DNA from: Massilia cavernae
GTDB lineage: Bacteria > Pseudomonadota > Gammaproteobacteria > Burkholderiales > Burkholderiaceae_D
Direction of reading: 5' to 3'
Assembly: GCF_003590855.1 (NCBI RefSeq)
Contig: NZ_QYUP01000117.1
Span: forward strand, 1 to 58,754
Length of the DNA: 58,754 bases
In this document: positions 47,449 to 55,806 of the stretch, one piece after another
Numbering within the stretch: the stretch's first letter is position 1
Layout of the letters: every line of letters starts with the position of its first letter
Notes under the pieces: model-generated
The model's database searches: none
Told to the model about the DNA's origin: nothing
Seen by the model: the letters and a program-made list of their open reading frames with translations, nothing else
Program-made: the position numbers and the translations under genes

Positions 47449-48939
47449 TCAACGGCCCAGCCTGACCTGCGCGCCCTCGCGCAGGCCGGTCAGCTGGTGG
47501 CCGAAAATCGTGGTCTTCAGTTGCGCCAACTGCGCGCCCGCCTTGTCATACACTGGCTGGGTGGTGCCGGCGCGCGCCATCATCGTGCGCGGCTCGCCGT
47601 CGACCGTCAGGTAGGCCTTGCGCGGCCTGGCGTACGCGTATGCCGCAGCGCCCAGGGCTGCCGTCAGCGCCAGCGCGCCGCCCATCAGCGCGGCCAGCGG
47701 CGCCATGCCGTAATGGACGCGTACCTCGATCGGCAGCACCGCGCGCGAACCGCGGATGTCCGCCGGCGGGACGAAAATGTCGGGCAGCGGATCGCCGGGG
47801 AACAGGGCCTCCATGCGGCGACGGAAGGTTTGCGACAATTCGAGCCGCTGGCCGCTCAGCTGGAGCTCGATCCTCCCGGGCAGAACAAAGGCCGAGCCTG
47901 CGGAGCGGATCGCATCGAGCGACCACTTGCCCGGCAGCTGCGCCACGGGCAGCTGCATCACCGACGCCAGCGGCTCGCTGTGGCCGGGCGCGAGGTTGCG
48001 GATGCTGGCGTCATCGAGCCGGATGTCGCGGGTATCAAAGCCCAGAACCGAGCGCGCCGCCAGCGTGGCGCTGGCGATGGTGTAGGGGTACATCGTGTTT
48101 TCCAGGTTCCAGCCGATTTTCGCGGCGGGCGCATTCGCGTCCGGCGCCACGTCGGCGCGCAGCATGCCGTCCGGCGCCATCGAGAACGACACGCCCGGCG
48201 CATTTTCCACCTTGCGCGGCACCAGCCGCACTGTGGCGCGGTCGAGCGGCTTGAGGCGCGCGGGCGGCTCCGTAATGACATGCGCGATGCGGCCCGCGGC
48301 CAGCAAGGCGTCCAGCTCGCGCGCGCCCTGCTCGCCGACGGCGAACACATACAGCATCAGCCCATCGGCGCGGAAGTGGGTTCCCTCGACCGGCATCTTG
48401 AGCGGATACGCCAGCGCCGCGGCAATGCCGCCGCCCTGGTGGATCAACTGGTAGAACTCGCGATTACGGCGGGCGGTGGCCTGGTCGTTGTGCGGGCTGT
48501 TGCGGTTGTTCGTCACCAGCCACACCAGGCCGGGTTTGCCGCCCAGCGCCGTGCCGATCGCCGCCTGCACCGCTTCGCCAAGGTCGGTGTCGGCCAGCGC
48601 GCTGCTGCCAGGCTTGCGCGCCGGCTGCAGGCCGGCCAGCGCGTCGCGCACCTGCGCCCGCACCGCGCCCTCGGCCACCCTGGCCGACATCAGTGCCTTG
48701 GGCGACGGCGCGCCGGGCAGGCTTTGGTTGAAGGCGGCCAGCACCATCCGGTCGCCCGGTTGCGTGACCGCGGCGGCCAGCTCGGTGACGAGCGGCTTGA
48801 ACTGCGATGCGGGATCGGCGTAGAACGGCTCCATCCAGCCCGAGTTCTGGACCAGGAACACGTGCGACACAGCCTGCGCGGGCAGGCAGGGACACAGCAG
48901 CGCTGCGCCGGCGGCCAGTTGCGTCAGCAGGCGTTTCAC
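47449..48939 (-). CDS. Exported vWA-like protein with degenerate metal site, one membrane helix and cytoplasmic tail
   Basis: 496 residues, GTG start overlapping the upstream stop as GTGA, so translation is coupled. A signal peptide (cleavage near AQA-VS) precedes a vWA-like domain: HVFLVQNSGWMEPFY stands where DxSxS would be, then MVLAAFNQ and LVWLVTNNRN. The metal-ligand aspartate is Q31 here, so the metal site is probably lost. A long beta-rich region follows, then one membrane helix (about 412-436) and a 60-residue beta-like cytoplasmic tail (AYLTVDGEPRTMMARAGTTQPV). The topology would link the periplasm with the cytoplasmic tubulin-like partner. Confidence 0.75.
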   Translation of the reverse strand: MKRLLTQLAAGAALLCPCLPAQAVSHVFLVQNSGWMEPFYADPASQFKPLVTELAAAVTQPGDRMVLAAFNQSLPGAPSPKALMSARVAEGAVRAQVRDALAGLQPARKPGSSALADTDLGEAVQAAIGTALGGKPGLVWLVTNNRNSPHNDQATARRNREFYQLIHQGGGIAAALAYPLKMPVEGTHFRADGLMLYVFAVGEQGARELDALLAAGRIAHVITEPPARLKPLDRATVRLVPRKVENAPGVSFSMAPDGMLRADVAPDANAPAAKIGWNLENTMYPYTIASATLAARSVLGFDTRDIRLDDASIRNLAPGHSEPLASVMQLPVAQLPGKWSLDAIRSAGSAFVLPGRIELQLSGQRLELSQTFRRRMEALFPGDPLPDIFVPPADIRGSRAVLPIEVRVHYGMAPLAALMGGALALTAALGAAAYAYARPRKAYLTVDGEPRTMMARAGTTQPVYDKAGAQLAQLKTTIFGHQLTGLREGAQVRLGR

Positions 48940-50417
48940 GACAGCGCTTCCAGCCGCCACCCGCGTATCTGGTTCCAGTCGGGATGGTGCAGCCACAGGC
49001 AGGCGTCATACACGAAGGGCACGCATTCGAGCGGCCGCGCGAGGCGTGCGATGTCGTCGAGGATCACGTTGCGCCGGCCGATCCACTCCACCGTGGTGCG
49101 CGCGATGGTGCGCGACGACAGCGCATCCTCCGCCCTGCCGGTGTATTTGTGGAAGCGCAGTACCAGCCCGCTCGGCTGGCTGCGGTTATTGTTGAAGCTG
49201 CGCAGCAGCGGCAGTACCAGCGTGTCGTCGTCATGCGGGTCTTCCACATGCTCGGGTCCCCACGGTTCGCCGACGACCGCATGGCCGCGCCGGAACAGCA
49301 GGCTGGCGAAGCCGAGGCGCGCCCCGCTGATCGGTTCCGCTTGCGGGGCCGGCGTGCCCAGTTCGAGGAAGGAGTAGCCGTCGACGCCATGCCCGATCAG
49401 CCACAGGCGGCCGTCGCGGCTTTGGGTCGGGCCTCCGAATTCGAGGCGCGGCGTCCAGCCTTGGGGCCAAGCCAGCCACTGCGGCTGCGCGCCGGGACGC
49501 CATGAAAGCTGCCCATGCTCGTGCAGCCAGGTCAGGCGGTCGTCGTAAGCGATCGGACGGCTCCAGCCGGCGCCGGGCGCGCCGGGACAATGCATGACGT
49601 CGACGTCGGCGCCGTCGGCCAGCGCGCTCCACAACCGCGTTTCGCCGTCGACCTCGAACAGGCAGGAGATATGGCGGCGGATTGCGCCCGGGCTGCTGGC
49701 GAGCGGCGCTTCGAACACGGCTTCGGTGCGGTAGGTTTCGCTGACGGGATTGATCCAGAGGCGATGCAGGCCGGAGGCGGTGGGCACCAGCGCCACTTCG
49801 CCGCGCAGCGGATTGAGCGCCGGCAGCCAGGCGTGTTCCGACGCGGTGAACGCCAGCGGCGCAGCGCCCTCCTCGGCCACCATCACATGCCACAGCTGCG
49901 CGGCCGGGTCCCAGTACTGCAGCACGCTGCGCGTTGTCGCCAGCGCCAGCAGGCGCTGCACGGGGAAGCCGTACGTAGCGGCGGCGAACACGCAGTGGGC
50001 GTTGGGCGGCACCGGCATCGTAAGGTCGTACCGACCGACGGCAGGTGCGGCCAGACGTTGTTCCAGGCTGGCGCCCAGCGGCAGCATCGTCACCGGCAGG
50101 CCGTGCGGCACATGGCGCGGCAAAAACTGGTCGCCCGACGGGCCCCACCAGTCAGGCCGCTGGCTTGCATCGGCTGCAGGCTTCTTCAGCGCGCGGCCGC
50201 AATTGGGGCAGAACGCAAAACCTTCTGGGAAAATCGGCGAACAGTCGCAGGTGAGCGGCAGCGAGGCGCCGAGCAGCTCGGCGCAGTCGGGTACCCGGCC
50301 GCGCGCATGGGCCTGCCAGTCGACCTGACCCAGCCCTTCGCTCGACGCCAGCTCGAAGCGCGCACTTTTCTCGTCCTCCAGCCAGACGCTGGCAGGCGTT
50401 TCCCATCGATATGACAT
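48936..50417 (-). CDS. Zinc-ribbon plus beta-repeat protein (first gene of tubulin-like operon)
   Basis: 493 residues, start MSYRWETPASVWLED at 50,417; no signal peptide, so cytoplasmic. A zinc ribbon with C57, C59, C70 and C73 (CDC...CPNCG) follows a short N-terminal domain. From about 120 to the end there are repeated W/G-rich beta segments (RLWINPVSETY, TRLWSALADGA, LSWRPGAQPQW, GRLWLIGHGVDG), suggesting a beta-propeller. It heads the five-gene operon and is coupled to the vWA-like gene by a GTGA overlap. No family is recognised. Zinc-ribbon proteins at both ends of one operon is notable. Confidence 0.72.
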   Translation of the reverse strand: MSYRWETPASVWLEDEKSARFELASSEGLGQVDWQAHARGRVPDCAELLGASLPLTCDCSPIFPEGFAFCPNCGRALKKPAADASQRPDWWGPSGDQFLPRHVPHGLPVTMLPLGASLEQRLAAPAVGRYDLTMPVPPNAHCVFAAATYGFPVQRLLALATTRSVLQYWDPAAQLWHVMVAEEGAAPLAFTASEHAWLPALNPLRGEVALVPTASGLHRLWINPVSETYRTEAVFEAPLASSPGAIRRHISCLFEVDGETRLWSALADGADVDVMHCPGAPGAGWSRPIAYDDRLTWLHEHGQLSWRPGAQPQWLAWPQGWTPRLEFGGPTQSRDGRLWLIGHGVDGYSFLELGTPAPQAEPISGARLGFASLLFRRGHAVVGEPWGPEHVEDPHDDDTLVLPLLRSFNNNRSQPSGLVLRFHKYTGRAEDALSSRTIARTTVEWIGRRNVILDDIARLARPLECVPFVYDACLWLHHPDWNQIRGWRLEALS

Positions 50418-50657
50418 CTCGCTCGCCTGAGTATATGTATGTAAGAGCGCAATCGTGCCCGCCACGCGGGGGCGCAGTTGCTGAAGAAATCATAGCGCAA
50501 CTGCAAACTCCGGGCGGTTTGATTGGCCGGTACTGTTTAGCGCGCCTGGCGGCGCAGAAAGCGCTACCCGGCAGGCAGGCGGAATGTGCTTCTGCACAGG
50601 AATTACGCAATAGAATCCGTATAATGGCGGGTTGCTTCCTTTCCCCTTGAATTGCAC
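50418..50657. promoter_or_regulatory. Divergent promoter region of tubulin-like operon and aminopeptidase gene
   Basis: A 240-base gap between divergent genes. TATAAT at 50,620-50,625 is a good -10 box for the rightward gene, but the -35 position shows no TTGACA. No clear leftward promoter or operator was recognised. The leftward ribosome site (GCGAGCGAG) is weak. Confidence 0.4.
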
Positions 50658-51716
50658 ATGACTTCCCCCGACAACGACGCCGCAGCAGGCTTCGGCGCGA
50701 TTCCCGCCACTGCCGTCAACGCGGCTGCCGCCCATCTCGGCGCCATCCTGACCGTTGCAATGGAGCACGGTCCGGCGCATGCGGCGCTGGTGGTGTACGA
50801 CGCCCGCACCGACCTGGCGCGCGCCCTCACCGAGGGCTACAGGCGCAACTTGCCGGGCGCGGAGTTCATCGATTTCGACACCGTAGCGGCGGAAGAAGTT
50901 CTGTCCGCCTTCCGGCGCATGCAGCCGTCCGACCTGGTGGTGCTGGTGCAATCGACCAATTTCCGGCTCGAAGCATTCCGCATCCGGGTCGAGCTGTTCA
51001 AGCTGGGGCTGAAGGTGATCGAACACGTGCACCTGTCGCGCATGCCAGGCCTGCAGGGCGAGCACTACATCGAATCGCTGGCATACGACACTGCCTACTA
51101 CCGCGGCACAGGGCGCGCGCTGAAGGCGAAAATCGACACCGCAAGCTCGGGCGCCGTGTACAGCGGCGCGGCGAAGCCGCTGCTGTTCGCGTCGCCGTTC
51201 GAGCCGGCCAAGCTGAATATCGGCGACTACAGCGAGATGAACAACGTCGGCGGCCAGTTCCCGATCGGCGAAGTATTCACCGAGGCGCAGGACCTGGAAG
51301 CGGTCAGCGGCGAAGTGCGCGTGCATGTGTTTGGCGACACCGCCTACATGGTCAACCGCCCGGAGGTGCCGATGACCCTGATCATCGAAGCGGGCCGCGT
51401 GGTCGGCACGCGCGATGCGACGCCGGAGTTCGAACAGGTGCTGGCGATGATCCGCGCCGAGGAAGGCGAAGTGTGGGTGCGCGAGCTTGGCTTCGGCATG
51501 AACCGCGCCTTCACTATCGACCGCCGCGTCGACGACATCGGCACCTACGAGCGCATGTGCGGCATCCACCTGTCGCTGGGCGCCAAGCACGGCGTGTATC
51601 CGAAGCCGGGTTTCAAGCGCAAGGATGCGCGCTTCCACATCGATATCTTCGCGGTGACGGAAGCTGTGTACCTCGGCGACGAGCTGGTATATAAAGACGG
51701 TGCGTGGATCGCCTGA
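50658..51716 (+). CDS. M29-like aminopeptidase family protein
   Basis: 352 residues from ATG at 50,658 (a TTG two codons earlier is the alternative). The middle MNNVGGQFPIGEVFTEAQDLEAVSGEV and the late GFGMNRAFTIDRRVDDIGTYERMCGIHLSLGAKHGVYPKPG resemble the M29 (thermophilic, AmpS-type) metalloaminopeptidases, with glutamates and histidines that could bind metal. I see no signal peptide, so it is cytoplasmic. It is followed 23 bases later by the dioxygenase gene, suggesting a small-molecule pathway of two enzymes. Substrate unknown. Confidence 0.65.
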   Translation: MTSPDNDAAAGFGAIPATAVNAAAAHLGAILTVAMEHGPAHAALVVYDARTDLARALTEGYRRNLPGAEFIDFDTVAAEEVLSAFRRMQPSDLVVLVQSTNFRLEAFRIRVELFKLGLKVIEHVHLSRMPGLQGEHYIESLAYDTAYYRGTGRALKAKIDTASSGAVYSGAAKPLLFASPFEPAKLNIGDYSEMNNVGGQFPIGEVFTEAQDLEAVSGEVRVHVFGDTAYMVNRPEVPMTLIIEAGRVVGTRDATPEFEQVLAMIRAEEGEVWVRELGFGMNRAFTIDRRVDDIGTYERMCGIHLSLGAKHGVYPKPGFKRKDARFHIDIFAVTEAVYLGDELVYKDGAWIA

Positions 51717-51739
51717 TCCATTTTCTTCCGGAGCTGAAC

Positions 51740-52588
51740 ATGCTATCCAACGACCAGCGCGAACAATTCCAGCGCGACGGCTACCTCGTCGTCCCCGGCT
51801 TCAAGAGCATGGAGGACATCGCCCGCCTGCGCGCACGCGCGGCCGAGATCATCGACGCCTTCGACCCTGGCGAGAGCCGTTCGATCTTCACCACGCAGAA
51901 CCAGGAAACCGCCACCGACATGTACTTCCTGCGCTCGGATAACACGGTGCGCTGCTTCTTCGAGGAAGAAGCCTTCGACGAGAACGGGCACCTGAAGCAG
52001 GACAAGTCGCTTTCGATCAACAAGATCGGCCACGCCATGCACGACCTCGACCCGGTGTTCGACGCCTTCTCGCGCGGGCCGGGGCTGGACGCCGTGGCGC
52101 GCGGCCTCGGGCTGGAACAGCCGCAGATATGGCAGTCGATGTATATCTTCAAGCAGCCGGGCATCGGCGGCGAGGTGCGCTGGCACCAGGACGCCACCTT
52201 CTTCGATACCGATCCCATCAGCGTGACGACGTTCTGGTTTGCGCTGGAAGACGCCACCGTGGATAACGGCTGCCTGTGGGTGGAACCGGGCGGCCACCGC
52301 AGCCCGATGCGCGAGCGCTTCCTTCGCACCGGCGACGAGATCAGGATGGAAAAGTTGGACAGCACGCCGTGGCCGGACGACAGCGTGGCGGTGCCGCTGG
52401 AGGCGAAGGCCGGTAGCCTGGTGTGCTTCCACGGCCTGCTGCCCCACTACAGCGCGCCAAACCGCTCGCCGGTGTCACGCCATGCATACACGCTGCACGT
52501 GACGGACGCGCGCACCACGTACTCGCCGAGGAACTGGATCCAGCGCGACGCACAGTTCCCTGCGCGTGGGTTCATTGCCACGGACTGA
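51740..52588 (+). CDS. Phytanoyl-CoA dioxygenase (PhyH)-family oxygenase
   Basis: 282 residues. ATG at 51,740 follows CGGAG; an earlier GTG would overlap the previous gene. Iron ligands fit the HxD...H facial triad: H149 and D151 in WHQDATF, and a late histidine in FHGLLPHYSAPNRS. The arginine for 2-oxoglutarate would be in the SPVSRHAYTLH stretch. Start DGYLVVPGFKSMEDIARLRAR is typical of PhyH proteins. It probably hydroxylates a small acid or amino acid in an Fe(II)/2-oxoglutarate reaction. Likely co-transcribed with the M29-like gene. Confidence 0.85.
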   Translation: MLSNDQREQFQRDGYLVVPGFKSMEDIARLRARAAEIIDAFDPGESRSIFTTQNQETATDMYFLRSDNTVRCFFEEEAFDENGHLKQDKSLSINKIGHAMHDLDPVFDAFSRGPGLDAVARGLGLEQPQIWQSMYIFKQPGIGGEVRWHQDATFFDTDPISVTTFWFALEDATVDNGCLWVEPGGHRSPMRERFLRTGDEIRMEKLDSTPWPDDSVAVPLEAKAGSLVCFHGLLPHYSAPNRSPVSRHAYTLHVTDARTTYSPRNWIQRDAQFPARGFIATD

Positions 52589-52655
52589 CAAGGGAAGGCC
52601 GTGCGTAGCTCCGGGTAGATTACTATTAGGCTGCTAAAAACCTGATAGAAAAATA

Positions 52656-53726
52656 ATGCAACCCTTCATGAACCAGTACACCCTCCAGCAAAAAACCTTT
52701 CTACTCCTCCTGACGGTTGTCACCGTCGCATTTGCCTGGGTCCTGGCACCGTTCTCCGGTGCGATCTTCTGGGGCGTCGTCCTTGCCATCCTTTTCGCGC
52801 CCCTCTACCGCCGGCTGCTGCTCGGCACCAGGCAAAAGCCCAATGCTGCCGCGCTGCTCACGCTGCTGTCGATCATGGTCATGGTGATCCTGCCGCTGTC
52901 CTTGATCGGCGCTTCGTTGATCAGGCAATCGGCAGGGGTCTATGAGCGGCTCGCTTCAGGCCAGGTCGACTTCGGCGCTTACTTCCAGCAGGTCGTGCAG
53001 GCCTTGCCACAGTGGCTGATCAATTTGCTGGAGCGTTTCGACCTGACCAACCTGGCGACGCTGCAGCAGAAATTGGCGGACGTCGCCGCACAGGTCAGCC
53101 AGGCGACGGCAAGGCACGCCATCAACCTCGGGCTGAATACCTTCGACTTCCTGGTCAGCCTGACCATCATGCTGTACCTCTTGTACTTCCTGCTGCGCGA
53201 CGGCCAGTCGCTGACGGCGCGCATCCGGCAGGCGGTTCCCTTGAGCCGCAAATACAAACAGCGGCTGTTTAACAACTTCACCACCGTGATCCGCGCCACA
53301 GTCAAAGGCAATATCCTGGTCGCGGCCGCGCAAGGGGCATTGGGCGGCCTGATTTTCTGGTTCCTTGGCGTCGAAGCCCCGCTGCTGTGGGGCGTGCTGA
53401 TGGCCTTCCTGTCGCTGCTGCCGGCGGTCGGCGCGGCGCTGGTGTGGGCGCCGGTCGCGGTCTACTTCCTGGTGACGGGCGCAATCTGGCAAGGCGTGGT
53501 GCTGATCGCCTTCGGCGTGATCGTGATCGGACTGGTGGACAACATCCTGCGCCCCATCCTGGTCGGCAAGGACACCAAGATGCCGGACTACGTGGTGCTG
53601 CTGTCGACGGTGGGCGGCATGGCGCTGTTCGGGATCAACGGCTTTGTGATCGGGCCGGTGATTGCGGCGCTGTTCATCGCCACTTGGGATTTGTTTACGA
53701 CTGCCGAAGAGTTTCATCCGGACTGA
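52656..53726 (+). CDS. AI-2E/PerM-family membrane transporter
   Basis: 356 residues with about seven to eight membrane segments: two at the N-terminus, a long amphipathic extracytoplasmic region (about 85-160), then a cluster of five. The signature TVKGNILVAAAQGALGGLIFWFLGV and the late GLVDNILRPILVGKD (with the family's D-N-x-L-R-P motif) identify it. Members export small molecules such as autoinducer-2 or act as Na+/H+ antiporters; the substrate here is unknown. Its 3' end overlaps the convergent histidine kinase gene by 32 bases. Confidence 0.9.
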   Translation: MQPFMNQYTLQQKTFLLLLTVVTVAFAWVLAPFSGAIFWGVVLAILFAPLYRRLLLGTRQKPNAAALLTLLSIMVMVILPLSLIGASLIRQSAGVYERLASGQVDFGAYFQQVVQALPQWLINLLERFDLTNLATLQQKLADVAAQVSQATARHAINLGLNTFDFLVSLTIMLYLLYFLLRDGQSLTARIRQAVPLSRKYKQRLFNNFTTVIRATVKGNILVAAAQGALGGLIFWFLGVEAPLLWGVLMAFLSLLPAVGAALVWAPVAVYFLVTGAIWQGVVLIAFGVIVIGLVDNILRPILVGKDTKMPDYVVLLSTVGGMALFGINGFVIGPVIAALFIATWDLFTTAEEFHPD

Positions 53727-55653
53727 CTTGCGCGGCAGTAGTCGGTGCAGGCCGCACCGGCGCCTCCACCGGCACCTTGATCGTCACCGTCGTTCCCTGC
53801 CCCGGCTCCGAATCGAGTTCCACGATCCCGCCCAGCATGCCGGTGACGATGTTGTAGACGATGTTCATCCCCAGCCCGGTGCCGCCCTGCCCCATCTTGG
53901 TCGTGAAGAAGGGGTCGAACACCTGGTGGATCACCCTGGCCGCCATGCCGACGCCGTTGTCGCTGAATTCGATCAGCACCTGGTCCCCGTCCGCCGGCCG
54001 CACGCCGATCACGATGCGCCCTTCGCTGCGGCCCTCGAACGCGTGCAGCAGCGCGTTGTTGATCAGGTTCGACAGCACCTGTCCCAGGCTGCCCGGATAG
54101 GAATCCATCTCCAGCAATTCGCACACTTCCACCCTGGCCTCGCAATTGGCGCGCTTGAACTGGGCCGAAAATGCCGCCACCGTGTCGTGCACCACCTTGC
54201 ACACGTCGAAGCGGCGGCGCTTGTCGCTGGTCTGGTCCACCGCCACCTGCTTGAACGAGGTAATCAGGTCGCCCGCGCGCCGCAGCGAGTTGGTCATGAT
54301 CGTGCACGCCATCCTGGTGTCGGCCAGGTGCGCTTCCAGCGCCGAGCGCTTGAGTCCACCCTCCTTGTACTTGCGCTCGAATTCGTCCGCCATGTCCGAC
54401 AGCGCCGTGGACGTCAGCAGGCTGTTTCCAATCGGGGTATTCAGTTCGTGCGCGATGCCCGCCACCAGCGCGCCCAGCGACGCCATCTTCTCCGACGTGA
54501 TCAGCTTGCTCTGCGCCTGCTTCAACGTCTCAAGCGCCGCCGACAGGTCGCCGTGCGCCGCTTCGACCTTGGCCTTCTGCTTCTCCACCTCCACCAGGCT
54601 GGCGCGCTGCTGGTCGAGCGTCACCTTCAGGCGCGACGCCAGCGAGCGGCTGCGGTCGGACGCATTGATCAGCGCCGCCACCAGCGCGCTGATGATGGTG
54701 CCCGCCATCGCCACCAGCATCACAATCGTCACGTCGCGGCCGTAACGGCTTCCGGCGACGGCGCCAAAGCTCATCACCCAATTACGGGGCTGCACGTCGA
54801 TGGTCTGGGTCCAGCCCAGGCGCGGCAACATGTCGAACGTGGGCATGGCGCTGTCGAACATCACCCGTCCGGCGCCATCGCCGACATCGATCACCTTCAC
54901 CGTCATGTGGCCGGACTGCGCCGGGTCGATCACCTCGTCCATCAGGTTCTGCATCCTGAACACGATCGCCAGCGCGCCGACGAAGGCGGCGCGGCGCTGC
55001 TCCACCGTGTCGAGCGGCATGTTCGGCCGGTACACCGGGGTGCGTGCGACGAAGCCGGCGCCGGCCGACCTGCCCTTGTCCTGGATAAGCTTGATCGGTT
55101 CGGTGGCGACGATGCCGCCGCTGTCGCGCGCCGCCTGCACCGCCGCCAGCTGCGCAGGCAGTGCCGCAAGATCGAAGCCGAAAGTGCTCTCATTGCCGGC
55201 CATCGGTTCGACGTATTCGATGACCTGGTGCTCGGGCCCGTCCACCGCCGGATGCACGGTGAACCCGGGATAGCCGCCCGGGTGGCGCGAGCTGTCGCGC
55301 CGCACGGCGTCGGTGAAGGCGGGCAGCGCACCGGCCGGCACCTGGCGCACGAACTGGATCGCCAGGAAACCAGGGTAGCGTTCGGCCAGGTTCAGCTCCT
55401 GCACGAAGCGGGCGAACTGACCGCGGGTGACGGTCTCGTTGACGGCGAACAGGCCCTTGATACTGATGAGCATGTCGAAGTAGGTTTGCAGCCGCACACG
55501 GGTGTCGTTGGCCACCTTGTCGGCGTCGCGCTGGAAATTGCTGCGGATCCGGGCGTCTTGCGAATTGGCCACCAGCACGCAGATCCACACCGTCAGGCAA
55601 ATGCCGACGGCGAAGGCCAGGTAGCCCTTGGTGCGCCTCAGTCGCTTGTCCAT
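53695..55653 (-). CDS. CHASE-domain membrane histidine kinase
   Basis: 652 residues. A first membrane helix (about 10-30) is followed by a periplasmic CHASE domain (RYPGFLAIQFVRQVPAGALPAF, DSSRHPGGYPGFTVHP), a second helix (about 310-335) and a coiled coil. H402 in GIAHELNTPIGN is the phosphoacceptor. ATPase boxes: NLINNALLHAFEG, DNGVGM, FDPFFTTKMGQGGTGLGM. It has no receiver domain, and no response regulator gene is adjacent, so its partner lies elsewhere. CHASE domains bind small ligands such as adenine-like or peptide signals. Divergent from the M1 peptidase gene. Confidence 0.92.
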   Translation of the reverse strand: MDKRLRRTKGYLAFAVGICLTVWICVLVANSQDARIRSNFQRDADKVANDTRVRLQTYFDMLISIKGLFAVNETVTRGQFARFVQELNLAERYPGFLAIQFVRQVPAGALPAFTDAVRRDSSRHPGGYPGFTVHPAVDGPEHQVIEYVEPMAGNESTFGFDLAALPAQLAAVQAARDSGGIVATEPIKLIQDKGRSAGAGFVARTPVYRPNMPLDTVEQRRAAFVGALAIVFRMQNLMDEVIDPAQSGHMTVKVIDVGDGAGRVMFDSAMPTFDMLPRLGWTQTIDVQPRNWVMSFGAVAGSRYGRDVTIVMLVAMAGTIISALVAALINASDRSRSLASRLKVTLDQQRASLVEVEKQKAKVEAAHGDLSAALETLKQAQSKLITSEKMASLGALVAGIAHELNTPIGNSLLTSTALSDMADEFERKYKEGGLKRSALEAHLADTRMACTIMTNSLRRAGDLITSFKQVAVDQTSDKRRRFDVCKVVHDTVAAFSAQFKRANCEARVEVCELLEMDSYPGSLGQVLSNLINNALLHAFEGRSEGRIVIGVRPADGDQVLIEFSDNGVGMAARVIHQVFDPFFTTKMGQGGTGLGMNIVYNIVTGMLGGIVELDSEPGQGTTVTIKVPVEAPVRPAPTTAAQVSPDETLRQS

Positions 55654-55806
55654 CCGAAGTTATGCCCTTTGCAAACGTTTCCTCTGTCCATCATAACGCC
55701 GGCTGCCGCCATGTTTCAGCTTTTTTTACAATCCACGGAAGCAATTGCCCTAAAGATACGATTAGAATGCACCTGCAATTTTTTCCAACAATAAACCCGG
55801 GTAAAT

